This document shows, piece by piece, positions 25,016 through 32,778 of a stretch of 64,000 bases of DNA. The notes beneath the pieces are model-generated. The model was given only the letters and a program-made list of their open reading frames with translations, did not search any database and was not told the origin of the DNA. The DNA is taken from the NCBI RefSeq assembly GCF_001584185.1, contig NZ_CP013234.1, forward strand, positions 620,001-684,000, in the 5' to 3' direction. This DNA is from Collimonas pratensis (GTDB taxonomy: Bacteria > Pseudomonadota > Gammaproteobacteria > Burkholderiales > Burkholderiaceae_D). How positions within the stretch are numbered: position 1 is the stretch's first letter; the number at the start of each line of letters is the position of its first letter. Position numbers and translations under genes: made by a program.

Positions 25016-27640
25016 ATGGGGCATACACAGGTCTTTCTGGAGGCACTACGATCAGGCGGTAATCGACAGCACAACAGGATTCTTCGCTTATCGTTCCCCC
25101 ACAATGATGGTCCGCAGGCCCAGCTCTTGGTTAATAAACTCGACGCGGTGGAGAGCCTGTCGCGGGACTTTTCATTCATTATTGAGCTGTTGTCGGATAC
25201 CCCTGATCTCGCGCTCAAGGACTTGCAGGGCAAGCTGTTCAGCGTAGAGCTTGTTCGTGGTGACGGCAGCCTCAGATTTTTCTCAGGTTTTTGCTTCGAG
25301 TTCAGTTTGCTCCGTACCGATGGCGGAATTTCCTTCTATCAGGCCAAATTGGGGCCGTGGCTGCAGTACCTGCGCCTGCGCACCGACAACTACATTTTTC
25401 ACGGCAAGACCCTTCGAGAACAGCTGGAAATCATCTTCGCTGATTACGGCACGTTGCCATCCTGGGACTTCCAGGTCAGCGGCGAAGACGCCGCAATGAC
25501 CGACGCGACTCAGTTCGGCGAAAGCGATTATAACTACATCCATCGACGCCTCGAATTTCGCGGAATTTTTTATCGCTACGCGCATACTGACCAGGGCCAC
25601 AAGCTGGTCATCATGAATGACTCGACCCGGGCCGAGCCGATCGACGGCGGCCCGGAGATCAAGTTCCAGCGCCATGGCGGCGCCACCGAAGAAGACGGCA
25701 TCGGCGAATTTTCATCGACGCGCCAAATTGTCCCCAGCAGCGTCACGCTGGGGGGATTCAACTTCAAGAATCCGAAGCCATTCAGCGCTGGCGTGCCAAC
25801 CCTTAACAGGCAAGGCAATGTGCTCAGCACCGAGGTATATGAATATGTGGGCGCCTATGGAGCCAAGAATGTCCAGGACGCAGATACCCAGGCCCGGCTG
25901 CGCATGGAAGAGATCGAGGCGATCGGCAAGCATTTTGAAGCGGTCGGCAACAACCGCTTCGTTATTCCCGGCTGCTGGTTCCATCTGACTAATCACTTTG
26001 GTTTCAACCTGTTTGCCAGCCATGAAGAGGCCGCCAAGAACGAGTTCCTGATTGTCTCCGTGCATCATGTGGCGACCAATAATTATCTGCAGGAAGCCAC
26101 CGAACAAGCCGGCTACAGCAATACCTTCACCTGCATCCGCAAAGCCATCCCCTGGCGGCCGGGGCGCGGCTTCAACAGCGTCGATACCAAGATCAACTAC
26201 CCGCAAACCGCCACGGTGGTGGGGCCAAATGGCCAGGGGCCTGTGTTTACAGATGAATATGGACGCGTGCGTATCCAGTTCCACTGGGACCGCGTCGGCA
26301 CCAACGATGAAAAGAGTTCCGCCTTCGTTCGTGCGGCCAGTCCCTGGGCCGGCGCCGAACTGGGCGCCCAAGCGATCCATCGGGTCGGTTCAGAAGTGCT
26401 GGTCATGTATCTGGACGGCAATCCTGACCGGCCGATTATCATCGGCAGCGTCTACAACCAGCGTAACATGCCGCCGTGGAAGCTGGCCACCCAGCAGTCG
26501 CTGATGGGCTTCCGCAGCCGCGAACTGACGCCTGACGGCGGCAATCAGCCAAGGGGGCGCTCGAATCACGTCATCCTCGATGATTCTAATAAAAGCATAC
26601 AGGCCCAAATCCGAAGCGATGCCCAACACTCGCAGTTGAGTTTGGGCCAGATCACCCGCATCGAAGACAACGCCGGGCGGAAGGACGCGAGAGGTGACGG
26701 CTGGGAGCTGAGGTCAGATGGTCACGGAGTGGCACGCTCGGCCAAGGGCATGCTGATCACCACTGAGGCCCGCCCTGGCGCCGCCGCCCATATGACCGAC
26801 ATGGGAGAGACGATACAGCGCCTTACCTCAGCGCGTGACCAGCACGAAACGCTCGCCGACCTGGCGCAGCAGGCCGGCGCGCAGGAAAAGGACGGCCAGC
26901 AAGCCGATATCGCTAAAACCCTGAAGACGCAAAATGACGAAATCAAGGGTGGCAGCACCGAGGAAGGCAAGTTCCCTGAATTCTCGAAACCGCACCTGGT
27001 GGCGTCCAGCCCGGCCGGCATCGAGACCACCACCAGCGGCAGCACCCATATTGCCAGCGGCGATCACACCGCCATTACCACCGGCAAGAGCCTGTCGATC
27101 GCCAGCGGCGACAGCCTGTTTGCCAGCATCCGCAAGGCCTTCCTTCTGTTCGTGCACATGGCGGGGATGAAGCTGATTGCAGCGGCCGGTAACATCGACA
27201 TACAGGCGCTGACGGACAGCATCAACATCCTTGCCAAGCTCAACATCACGCAAACCGGCAACCGCATCACCATCACCGCTAAGGAAGAGCTGGTGCTCAA
27301 TGGCGGCGGCAGCTACGCCAAATACAACGCAGCTGGCATAGAACAAGGGACGAATGGCGCCTATGTGGCTCACGCCGCTTCCGTCAGCTTCGTAGGGCCG
27401 AATACTTTACCTGTGCCGCCCATGAATTTGCCCATCGTGGATGGCTTTGACGAACAGTTCAGACTTACGGATGAACAAGATAATGCGCTGCCAAACGCAG
27501 CCTATACCATCCGTAGTTCATGTGGGAAAATATGGCAAGGAATCAGTGATGCTGATGGACTCACGCAAAGAGTTTTTACCGAAAAACCTACCTCGCTGGC
27601 TGTTGAAATTCTAAAGGGAAAATCAAATGACCACGCATAA
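25016..27640 (+). CDS. vgrG: Type VI secretion spike protein VgrG with C-terminal transthyretin-like extension
   Basis: VgrG trimers form the tip of the type VI secretion tube and carry effectors. In 874 residues: gp27-like hub about 20-340, gp5-like OB fold about 395-490 (TVVGPNGQGPVFTDEYGRVR, then HRVGSEVLVMYLDGNPDRP), a DUF2345 beta-helix about 655-790, and an end domain about 808-874 (FDEQFRLTDEQDNALPNAAY...) with the look of the transthyretin-like domains that load effectors on VgrGs. ATG 25016 was chosen; an earlier start at 24938 would add a hydrophobic, A/T-rich stretch not seen in VgrGs. The next gene overlaps by 14 nt. No structural T6SS genes are in the window. Confidence 0.93.
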   Translation: MGHTQVFLEALRSGGNRQHNRILRLSFPHNDGPQAQLLVNKLDAVESLSRDFSFIIELLSDTPDLALKDLQGKLFSVELVRGDGSLRFFSGFCFEFSLLRTDGGISFYQAKLGPWLQYLRLRTDNYIFHGKTLREQLEIIFADYGTLPSWDFQVSGEDAAMTDATQFGESDYNYIHRRLEFRGIFYRYAHTDQGHKLVIMNDSTRAEPIDGGPEIKFQRHGGATEEDGIGEFSSTRQIVPSSVTLGGFNFKNPKPFSAGVPTLNRQGNVLSTEVYEYVGAYGAKNVQDADTQARLRMEEIEAIGKHFEAVGNNRFVIPGCWFHLTNHFGFNLFASHEEAAKNEFLIVSVHHVATNNYLQEATEQAGYSNTFTCIRKAIPWRPGRGFNSVDTKINYPQTATVVGPNGQGPVFTDEYGRVRIQFHWDRVGTNDEKSSAFVRAASPWAGAELGAQAIHRVGSEVLVMYLDGNPDRPIIIGSVYNQRNMPPWKLATQQSLMGFRSRELTPDGGNQPRGRSNHVILDDSNKSIQAQIRSDAQHSQLSLGQITRIEDNAGRKDARGDGWELRSDGHGVARSAKGMLITTEARPGAAAHMTDMGETIQRLTSARDQHETLADLAQQAGAQEKDGQQADIAKTLKTQNDEIKGGSTEEGKFPEFSKPHLVASSPAGIETTTSGSTHIASGDHTAITTGKSLSIASGDSLFASIRKAFLLFVHMAGMKLIAAAGNIDIQALTDSINILAKLNITQTGNRITITAKEELVLNGGGSYAKYNAAGIEQGTNGAYVAHAASVSFVGPNTLPVPPMNLPIVDGFDEQFRLTDEQDNALPNAAYTIRSSCGKIWQGISDADGLTQRVFTEKPTSLAVEILKGKSNDHA

Positions 27641-28616
27641 AAAGGGACACAAGACGGCCGGAGCAACCAATAAAACCAAGAACTCGCTTGTCAAGGTCGT
27701 TGTGAAACCAGACGACGCCGGCGAATGGGTCAAGCCGAATACTCTGGATAAATTTTATATTGATGACGAAGCTAATTTCCCTACTATTGTGTTCGAGATA
27801 AAAACAGACGCCCCTGGCCCCTACAAGTGGAGTTGGGCTATGTCGTGGGATGCACATGTCAGCGGTCTAAGAGAAAAAGCACGCGGCAAGAAGGTCGCCA
27901 CTTTTTCAGATAGGGGGGACTTCACGCAAGCAGGGAAAAGCTGGGATGCAAAAACTATAAATAAAGTCATTGGAGGCACGCTAACAGTGACCGTGGAAGC
28001 CGGAGAGGAAAAATTCAGGCGCACTGTCACAGTTTTAGCACAGCAGCCCAGCGCGGAGAAAATAAAGGCATATCTTGCGGCTAGAAAAGCATCCGCATTG
28101 GAGAAGTTATTGGCCCAAGAATCAAGATTCAAACACTTGATCTTGGCAGATAGCGAGCCTGTTGTTGCCGGCGACAGCGGATATGGGGCTGCCCAACTAA
28201 CAAAACCTATCCCTCAATATCAACAAATCTGGAGCTGGAAGGAAAATATTGACGCGGCAATCAAATTGATTGACGACAAAAAGCAAATTGCTAAAGATTG
28301 GTTAAGCCGTCATGGCACCTATACTCAAGACATGCTTGATACCGAAACCATTTCCCTTTGGAACGGCGGGCATTATTATCAATGGTATGCAACGCCTGCC
28401 CCTGGCCGTTGGGATCGAGATAAAAAAATTCTTTGCGATACAAAAACAGGAAATATCGGCTGGGATACCTCCGCCGAAGCAAATAAAGACACAACTGAAA
28501 ACGACCTACGTGATCGAGACAAGGATGAATACAATAAAATGAAGAAGGGGCAGACCAAAGAACATCCATGGACATATTCAGGAGTTTGCTATGCAGATCA
28601 TATCCTCGGTAATTAA
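27627..28616 (+). CDS. Candidate type VI peptidoglycan-degrading effector (lysozyme-like)
   Basis: A 329-residue protein starting inside the last codons of vgrG. Residues 20-140 form a beta-rich region resembling an Ig-like/PKD-type module. From about 150 a lysozyme/transglycosylase-like core follows: LLAQESRF with Glu165 as likely catalytic acid, GDSGYGAAQLTKPIPQYQQI about 25 residues later, WSWKENIDAA, and TISLWNGGHYY. It ends WTYSGVCYADHILGN. No signal peptide, as expected for VgrG-borne cargo. Delivery to the periplasm and cleavage of glycan strands is inferred from motif and position. Alternative: a spike accessory protein. Confidence 0.75.
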   Translation: MTTHKKGHKTAGATNKTKNSLVKVVVKPDDAGEWVKPNTLDKFYIDDEANFPTIVFEIKTDAPGPYKWSWAMSWDAHVSGLREKARGKKVATFSDRGDFTQAGKSWDAKTINKVIGGTLTVTVEAGEEKFRRTVTVLAQQPSAEKIKAYLAARKASALEKLLAQESRFKHLILADSEPVVAGDSGYGAAQLTKPIPQYQQIWSWKENIDAAIKLIDDKKQIAKDWLSRHGTYTQDMLDTETISLWNGGHYYQWYATPAPGRWDRDKKILCDTKTGNIGWDTSAEANKDTTENDLRDRDKDEYNKMKKGQTKEHPWTYSGVCYADHILGN

Positions 28617-29244
28617 GCGGCTATGCTTGTTTCTCGTAACTGCACTGCTTGTGGGGAGTGTTCACGCAACGCCGGCTGCAAATGGCGACATGCTGGAAAA
28701 ATATAGGCAGGCATTTAAAAATTCGGCCTATCCAATCAAGTACATCTTTGTTGACGCTAATGGAGAAAATAGAGACGGATCATGCTGTAGTTCCGATGTA
28801 CCAAAAAAGATTTACATGGTGAATATTTTAGCAAAGGAATCGTCTGAATTCATTTACTCGCCGGAAGTCAATCGCTTGATCAAGCAGGATTTTGAAATAA
28901 CGATAGACGACAAATCTATAATTTCCATGCCTAAAGCAGATTATCTTATTCTGAGAATGTCGAGGCCTCCAGAATACAATCCCAAATCGGCTGGTTGTGC
29001 TGCCGGAATGGGTGAAGACCGAGCGTATTTGATTGCGATAAAGAATAACGGGATCAGTGTGCTTAACCGAAACTTCTTCAACTGCTCCGGCTCGTACAGG
29101 ATGGTCCATGTCAATGGGCAACCTGGCTACGAAATTCGAGATTATAAAAAGGGCTCCGATCAAGCTCAGTCCGTGCTGTATATCCTTCAAGATGGGCAAT
29201 TGGTAAGAAAAGAAAATGGTCCGTATAAGGAAGCAGCGCAATGA
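28591..29244 (+). CDS. Secreted candidate immunity protein for the effector
   Basis: A 217-residue protein with an N-terminal signal peptide (MQIISSVIKRLCLFLVTALL, cleavage near VHA, residue 26). The mature part has four conserved-looking cysteines (SCC near 64-66, GCAAG, NCSGS), suited to periplasmic disulfides. It starts inside the effector gene (26-nt overlap), so production is coupled to the effector. A periplasmic immunity protein against a wall-degrading toxin is the natural reading, but I recognise no named immunity family. An ATGA links it to the next gene. Confidence 0.72.
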   Translation: MQIISSVIKRLCLFLVTALLVGSVHATPAANGDMLEKYRQAFKNSAYPIKYIFVDANGENRDGSCCSSDVPKKIYMVNILAKESSEFIYSPEVNRLIKQDFEITIDDKSIISMPKADYLILRMSRPPEYNPKSAGCAAGMGEDRAYLIAIKNNGISVLNRNFFNCSGSYRMVHVNGQPGYEIRDYKKGSDQAQSVLYILQDGQLVRKENGPYKEAAQ

Positions 29245-29789
29245 CCGCTCTTACAGAACTTGATTACGACAGCACGCTTGATGACCTGGTAAGAGCGGTG
29301 CTGTACTCTTTCGCGATGAACGACTACGATGGCGAGGACTCGGTCGCTCTGAGGAGCATTGCCGCCTCTGATATTTTTGACGATGTAAAAACCGAAGTAG
29401 TGAATGAAGCTCTCGCCACTATTCAGCAGGCAGGCTTGATTGCCTGGAATGAAGAGCAAATCGGGCGGATTGGCCTGACAGCAGTGGGTATCGCTAAATT
29501 TCAATTGGTACGCAACGATTTTTTCGATGATGAAGAAAATGAACTGCTGAGAAATCGCCTTGTTGCCATCAACATTTCCGATCTTCAAAAATCGCAAACG
29601 TACCAGTCGCTCAAAAGGAAATTTTCTGGCCTCGCGGTGCTATCCGGCCAAATGTGCCCACAATCTGGTCGGTGGCAAGCGCAGCGGCTATCACATAAAA
29701 CAATCGCTGTTGAACAAGGCGAACTTCTACCCTACCCAAAGTTTGACCATGCCGGCAATCAGGTGATTTGGCATTTGCTACTTACATAA
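29241..29789 (+). CDS. Cytosolic accessory protein of the vgrG module (CPxSGxW motif)
   Basis: A 182-residue acidic protein overlapping the previous stop by ATGA. The N-terminal 90 residues look like a winged helix (DIFDDVKTEVVNEALATIQQ, AGLIAWNEEQIGRIGLT, AVGIAKFQLV). The C-terminal 60 residues carry SGQMCPQSGRWQAQ and later GELLPYPKFDHAGNQVIWHL; a CPxSGxW box with a late Trp is, from memory, common in small proteins beside type VI effectors. It may be a second immunity protein or an adaptor. No signal peptide. Confidence 0.65.
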   Translation: MTALTELDYDSTLDDLVRAVLYSFAMNDYDGEDSVALRSIAASDIFDDVKTEVVNEALATIQQAGLIAWNEEQIGRIGLTAVGIAKFQLVRNDFFDDEENELLRNRLVAINISDLQKSQTYQSLKRKFSGLAVLSGQMCPQSGRWQAQRLSHKTIAVEQGELLPYPKFDHAGNQVIWHLLLT

Positions 29790-29829
29790 TCTAGTGCGCG
29801 TCGCGCATGAAATTTCTTTAGGTAAAAAG

Positions 29830-30089
29830 TTGATTACATCCATTGCAAGTCGAAAACTAAGGCCACCACTGCGCTCCGCATTGCAAGCGGCGATGGACGA
29901 CATGGACGCCCAGGGGAATTACTTTTCCTATGCTGTGTGCCGCACGTATGACGGCCAAGCGCGTGGGAAGTGAACACCAAACATGGCGTCATCTACAGTG
30001 TTCTTGAAGGCCGCTATAGTGACCATGACGAGGCGATCAAGACCGGCGCGGCATGGTTGCCGGCCATTGAGAGCGAACGCACAATTTGA
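29830..30089 (+). pseudogene. Frameshifted remnant of a small gene
   Basis: Two frames join into one sensible protein. Frame one runs from TTG 29830 (LITSIASRKLRPPLRSALQA) to YAVCRTYDGQA, then hits TGA at 29971. Frame two, from 29961, continues WEVNTKHGVIYSVLEGRYSD and HDEAIKTGAAWLPAIES to TGA 30087. A shift near 29960 separates them. I do not recognise the family. The remnant fills the 316 nt between the vgrG module and the small lipoprotein. Confidence 0.55.
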
Positions 30090-30105
30090 CAGTTACGGGA
30101 AAAGA

Positions 30106-30381
30106 ATGAATAAGGCGAAATTGGCAGGTTGCTTTTTGTTTGGCTTAGTGGCCGCTTTAGCAGGCTGCACGAAGAAAGTTGAGAATGTAAGCACTGACAA
30201 GGTTTTAAAGAATAATGTTATTGAAGTTCATCCAAAGACTGTTCGTAAAGATTCTGACATTGATTCTTGTGTGCGTAACTGGATTGCCGCTTACAGGCGT
30301 GAAAAAGAGAGCGACGACCCCATTAACGCAGACCAGATAGAAGAATGGAAAAAAGCGTGCGAAGAAGGAGAAAATCCATGA
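30106..30381 (+). CDS. Small lipoprotein of unknown function
   Basis: A 91-residue protein with a lipoprotein signal: hydrophobic CFLFGLVAAL then lipobox ALAGC with Cys21. The mature part is charged (VRKDSDIDSCVRNWIAAYRR, then INADQIEEWKKACEEGENP) with two cysteines that could pair. ATG 30106 has GGGAAAAG upstream. Its stop overlaps an ATG (ATGA at 30378) that opens a frame of only seven codons (MNRYLAH, then TAG), as if the next gene of a coupled pair had been lost. Confidence 0.68.
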   Translation: MNKAKLAGCFLFGLVAALAGCTKKVENVSTDKVLKNNVIEVHPKTVRKDSDIDSCVRNWIAAYRREKESDDPINADQIEEWKKACEEGENP

Positions 30382-30415
30382 ATAGATACCTGGCTCATTA
30401 GGGGTTAAACGCAGC

Positions 30416-30769
30416 ATGCGCAGGCTGGCTTACCAAACGGCGATACGCTGCGCCGCAATCGATGCAGCGATGGAATTCCTTGCAGGCCCACCCGCAATAA
30501 ATCAAATCGTTACCGCCTATCCGAACCTTGCTATCGGCGGCATCCCGCTTGTGTCACAGGATTGGCTGACAGAATGCGGGCGCAACCGATCGCAAGCGTG
30601 CGCGCTTTTGCTGGCTAGTCGAAAAGATAAATGCGGGGCGATGGTGGCATATGCGACCTGCATCAGTCGCCCAAATTGGGAAGAGAATTTTTGTCAGAGT
30701 CTGGATGACGATGGAGACTATATGCTGCTAAGTATTGCTGCAACGGGAACGGCAAGGAGCGACCAATAA
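30416..30769 (+). CDS. Doubtful ORF of 117 codons after the lipoprotein
   Basis: An open frame from ATG 30416 coding for a cysteine-containing, mildly hydrophobic protein (VTAYPNLAIGGIPLVSQDWL, KDKCGAMVAYATCISRPNWE). There is no clear ribosome binding site and no family I recognise. It could be the body of the gene whose start was cut off at 30378-30401 or a chance frame. Low confidence. Confidence 0.35.
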   Translation: MRRLAYQTAIRCAAIDAAMEFLAGPPAINQIVTAYPNLAIGGIPLVSQDWLTECGRNRSQACALLLASRKDKCGAMVAYATCISRPNWEENFCQSLDDDGDYMLLSIAATGTARSDQ

Positions 30770-30800
30770 CACCGCCCGCTCCATGCCAATCTACCCAGAA

Positions 30801-30950
30801 TTACATTTTCTTCTGCACATCCTGCGCAGCATCCTGCACCTTTTCACCGCCGGTCTGCACGTCCTTACCCACGCCCGCTACCGTATTGCAAGCGGATATT
30901 GCGCCGAACATGCCGAACATTGCTGCGATAACCATGACTTTCTTGATCAT
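30801..30950 (-). CDS. Entericidin-like small lipoprotein
   Basis: A 49-residue gene, too short for usual ORF cut-offs. It begins MIKKVMVIAAMFGMFGAISA, with the lipobox Cys at residue 21, and continues NTVAGVGKDVQTGGEKVQDA, ending in QDVQKKM. NTxxGxGKDxxxxGxxI/V is the entericidin A/B pattern. Entericidins are small membrane lipoproteins of an antidote/bacteriolysis pair in E. coli; single copies are common in proteobacteria with stress-linked expression. GGAG lies 8 nt before the ATG (complement of 30948-30950). Confidence 0.88.
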   Translation of the reverse strand: MIKKVMVIAAMFGMFGAISACNTVAGVGKDVQTGGEKVQDAAQDVQKKM

Positions 30951-31019
30951 TTTGTGATCTCCGTGTGGGTTGGTGAGGCAATAATATTATCATCAGCGCC
31001 CGCTTTGTCCACGCTTAAA

Positions 31020-31691
31020 TCAATGCGCTTGCCATATCATCAAGAGGCCACTGATGCCGTCCCACAGGATCTGCACGCCGATGCAGAGCAGGATGAAGGA
31101 GGTCATGCGCTGCATGACAGTGGTGCCGGTGTCGCCCAGCAGGCGGATTAGTACTCCGGCAAAGCGGTTGCTGAGGTAGACCGCCAGCGCTGCCAGCGCC
31201 AGGCCGACCACGGCGGCTACCAGCGATAGCGGCAGAGGTACGTTGGGCACGCGCACGCCGGCGCCGAGGGTGATGGCGACCGAGATCGAACCGGGGCCTA
31301 CGGTGAGCGGAAACGCCAGCGGGTAGAACGCTTTTTTGGAGGCCAGTTCCTCGGTCCAGAGCGATTCCGGCACCGCTTCACCTTTCGGCATTTCGTCGGA
31401 GTTCAGCATTTTCCAGGAGGTGGCCACCACCAGCAGGCCGCCGGCGACCTTCACCACCGGCAGGGACAAGCCGAAGAAGGCCAGTACGTGGGTGCCGATG
31501 AACATGCCGCCCACCAGCAGCAGGAAGGAATTGATGGCGACCCGCCGCGCCAGCGAATTGCGGGTGGCGTCGGAGGCGGTGATGGTGAGCGAGTGGAAGA
31601 TCGGGGCGCCGCCGGGCGGGTTCATGATCGGCAGCAGCGCTGCCAGCACAAAGAGCACCGTCTTCATGAAGCTGAGTAAGTGGAATTCCAT
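31020..31691 (-). CDS. MarC family inner-membrane protein
   Basis: A 223-residue UPF0056/MarC protein with six predicted membrane helices. Typical segments are LLPIMNPPGGAPIFHSLT in the first helix pair, AFPLTVGPGSISVAITL in the middle and RMTSFILLCIGVQILWDGI at the end. MarC was once linked to multiple antibiotic resistance, but the true role is unknown. ATG at 31691 fits family starts; upstream in-frame residues are not conserved-looking. A marC gene usually sits between hisB and hisH in related genomes; here the only one seen is at this distant place. Confidence 0.92.
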   Translation of the reverse strand: MEFHLLSFMKTVLFVLAALLPIMNPPGGAPIFHSLTITASDATRNSLARRVAINSFLLLVGGMFIGTHVLAFFGLSLPVVKVAGGLLVVATSWKMLNSDEMPKGEAVPESLWTEELASKKAFYPLAFPLTVGPGSISVAITLGAGVRVPNVPLPLSLVAAVVGLALAALAVYLSNRFAGVLIRLLGDTGTTVMQRMTSFILLCIGVQILWDGISGLLMIWQAH

Positions 31692-31829
31692 GGGGGCCGG
31701 TCGTCGGTAATCGTGCATTGACTGCCGCCGGCGATTTTATCGCCGGCGGCAGTGAGAGCCCGATTCTAGACCGCCGTCCTGGCGGCGGCAAGTCATGTCA
31801 CGCTGGCCGGCGCGTAGGAATGATCCGGC

Positions 31830-32759
31830 TTACCAGCCGAAACGTTCGCAGGCGCGGCGGTAGACCAGGCCGGACAGGGCAATGTCTTCGACGCCGACGC
31901 CGATGGCTTTGTAGATCACCAGGTCGTCCGGCTGGCGCCGGTAGCTGCTGCTGCCGTCGACGATTTGTCCCAGTTCCCATACCTGCGTCCAGTCGAAGGT
32001 GCCTGGCTGGCACAGCAGCAGGTCGCCGGCTTCCTGCTGGGCCTGCGGCTTCCATTCCACCACCAGCGCATTGGCGCGGGCAATGGCGCGGTCATCGAGT
32101 TCGCGCAGGTTGCCTTTGCTGGCGCCGACGGCGGCGACGAAAGCGCCTGGTTTGAGCAGATCGCCGGAGAACAGCGGTTCGGCTGAGCGAGTCACGGTCA
32201 CCACCACGTCGCCTGACTGCGCTGCTTCATCGATGCTGACGGCGCGCGCCGGCACGCCGGTCTGCTGGGTGATCTGTTCGGCGAACTGCTGCTGGCCGCT
32301 GCGGCCGGCGATCAGGATTTCCTTGAACTGGCGCACCGCCAGCAGGGCCGGCACATGCGAGTGTCCCTGGACGCCGGTGCCGATTACCGACAACGTGGCG
32401 GCATCCTGGTTAGCCAGATGGTCGGCGGCGACGGCGGTGGCGGCCGCGGTGCGCAGGCCGGTCATGGTGTCGGATTCAATCGTCGCCAGCGGCCGGCCGT
32501 CTTCAGTGGAAAACAGTACGGTGACGAAATGGAATTTGCCGTTGACGGTGGTGTAGACCTTGTAGCCGGCGATGCCGGCGGCGGGCAGCAGGGCGCCCAT
32601 GCTGGACATCATCAGCGGGCCCTTGCTGCCGGCGGCGCTGGTGCGCATGCGCGCTTGCTGGGCGCCCTGGCCTATGCCCTGGAAGGCCTGGCGCATGGCG
32701 TCGATTGCATCGCTGGTGTTGATCAGTTCGGCGACTTGCTGGTTGGTGATGAGTTTCAT
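31830..32759 (-). CDS. Ornithine cyclodeaminase / mu-crystallin family imine reductase
   Basis: A 309-residue NAD(P)-dependent enzyme of the OCD/mu-crystallin family. The Rossmann part has VIGTGVQGHSHVPAL and later VAAVGASKGNLRELD. The N-terminal substrate part has KGPLMMSSMGALLPAAGIAG. Members act as ornithine cyclodeaminase, alanine dehydrogenase or delta-1-pyrroline-2-carboxylate reductase. Its position 19 nt after a D-amino-acid dehydrogenase gene favours the last: reducing the cyclic imine made from D-proline or a similar substrate. ATG 32759 (MKLITNQQV) was chosen over an upstream start. Confidence 0.87.
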   Translation of the reverse strand: MKLITNQQVAELINTSDAIDAMRQAFQGIGQGAQQARMRTSAAGSKGPLMMSSMGALLPAAGIAGYKVYTTVNGKFHFVTVLFSTEDGRPLATIESDTMTGLRTAAATAVAADHLANQDAATLSVIGTGVQGHSHVPALLAVRQFKEILIAGRSGQQQFAEQITQQTGVPARAVSIDEAAQSGDVVVTVTRSAEPLFSGDLLKPGAFVAAVGASKGNLRELDDRAIARANALVVEWKPQAQQEAGDLLLCQPGTFDWTQVWELGQIVDGSSSYRRQPDDLVIYKAIGVGVEDIALSGLVYRRACERFGW

Positions 32760-32778
32760 GTTTGTCCTCGACTGCAGG

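Noticed and set aside
22449..30950. Prophage or integrative element
   Set aside because: No integrase, portal, capsid, terminase or attachment repeats were found; vgrG here belongs to type VI secretion by domain layout.
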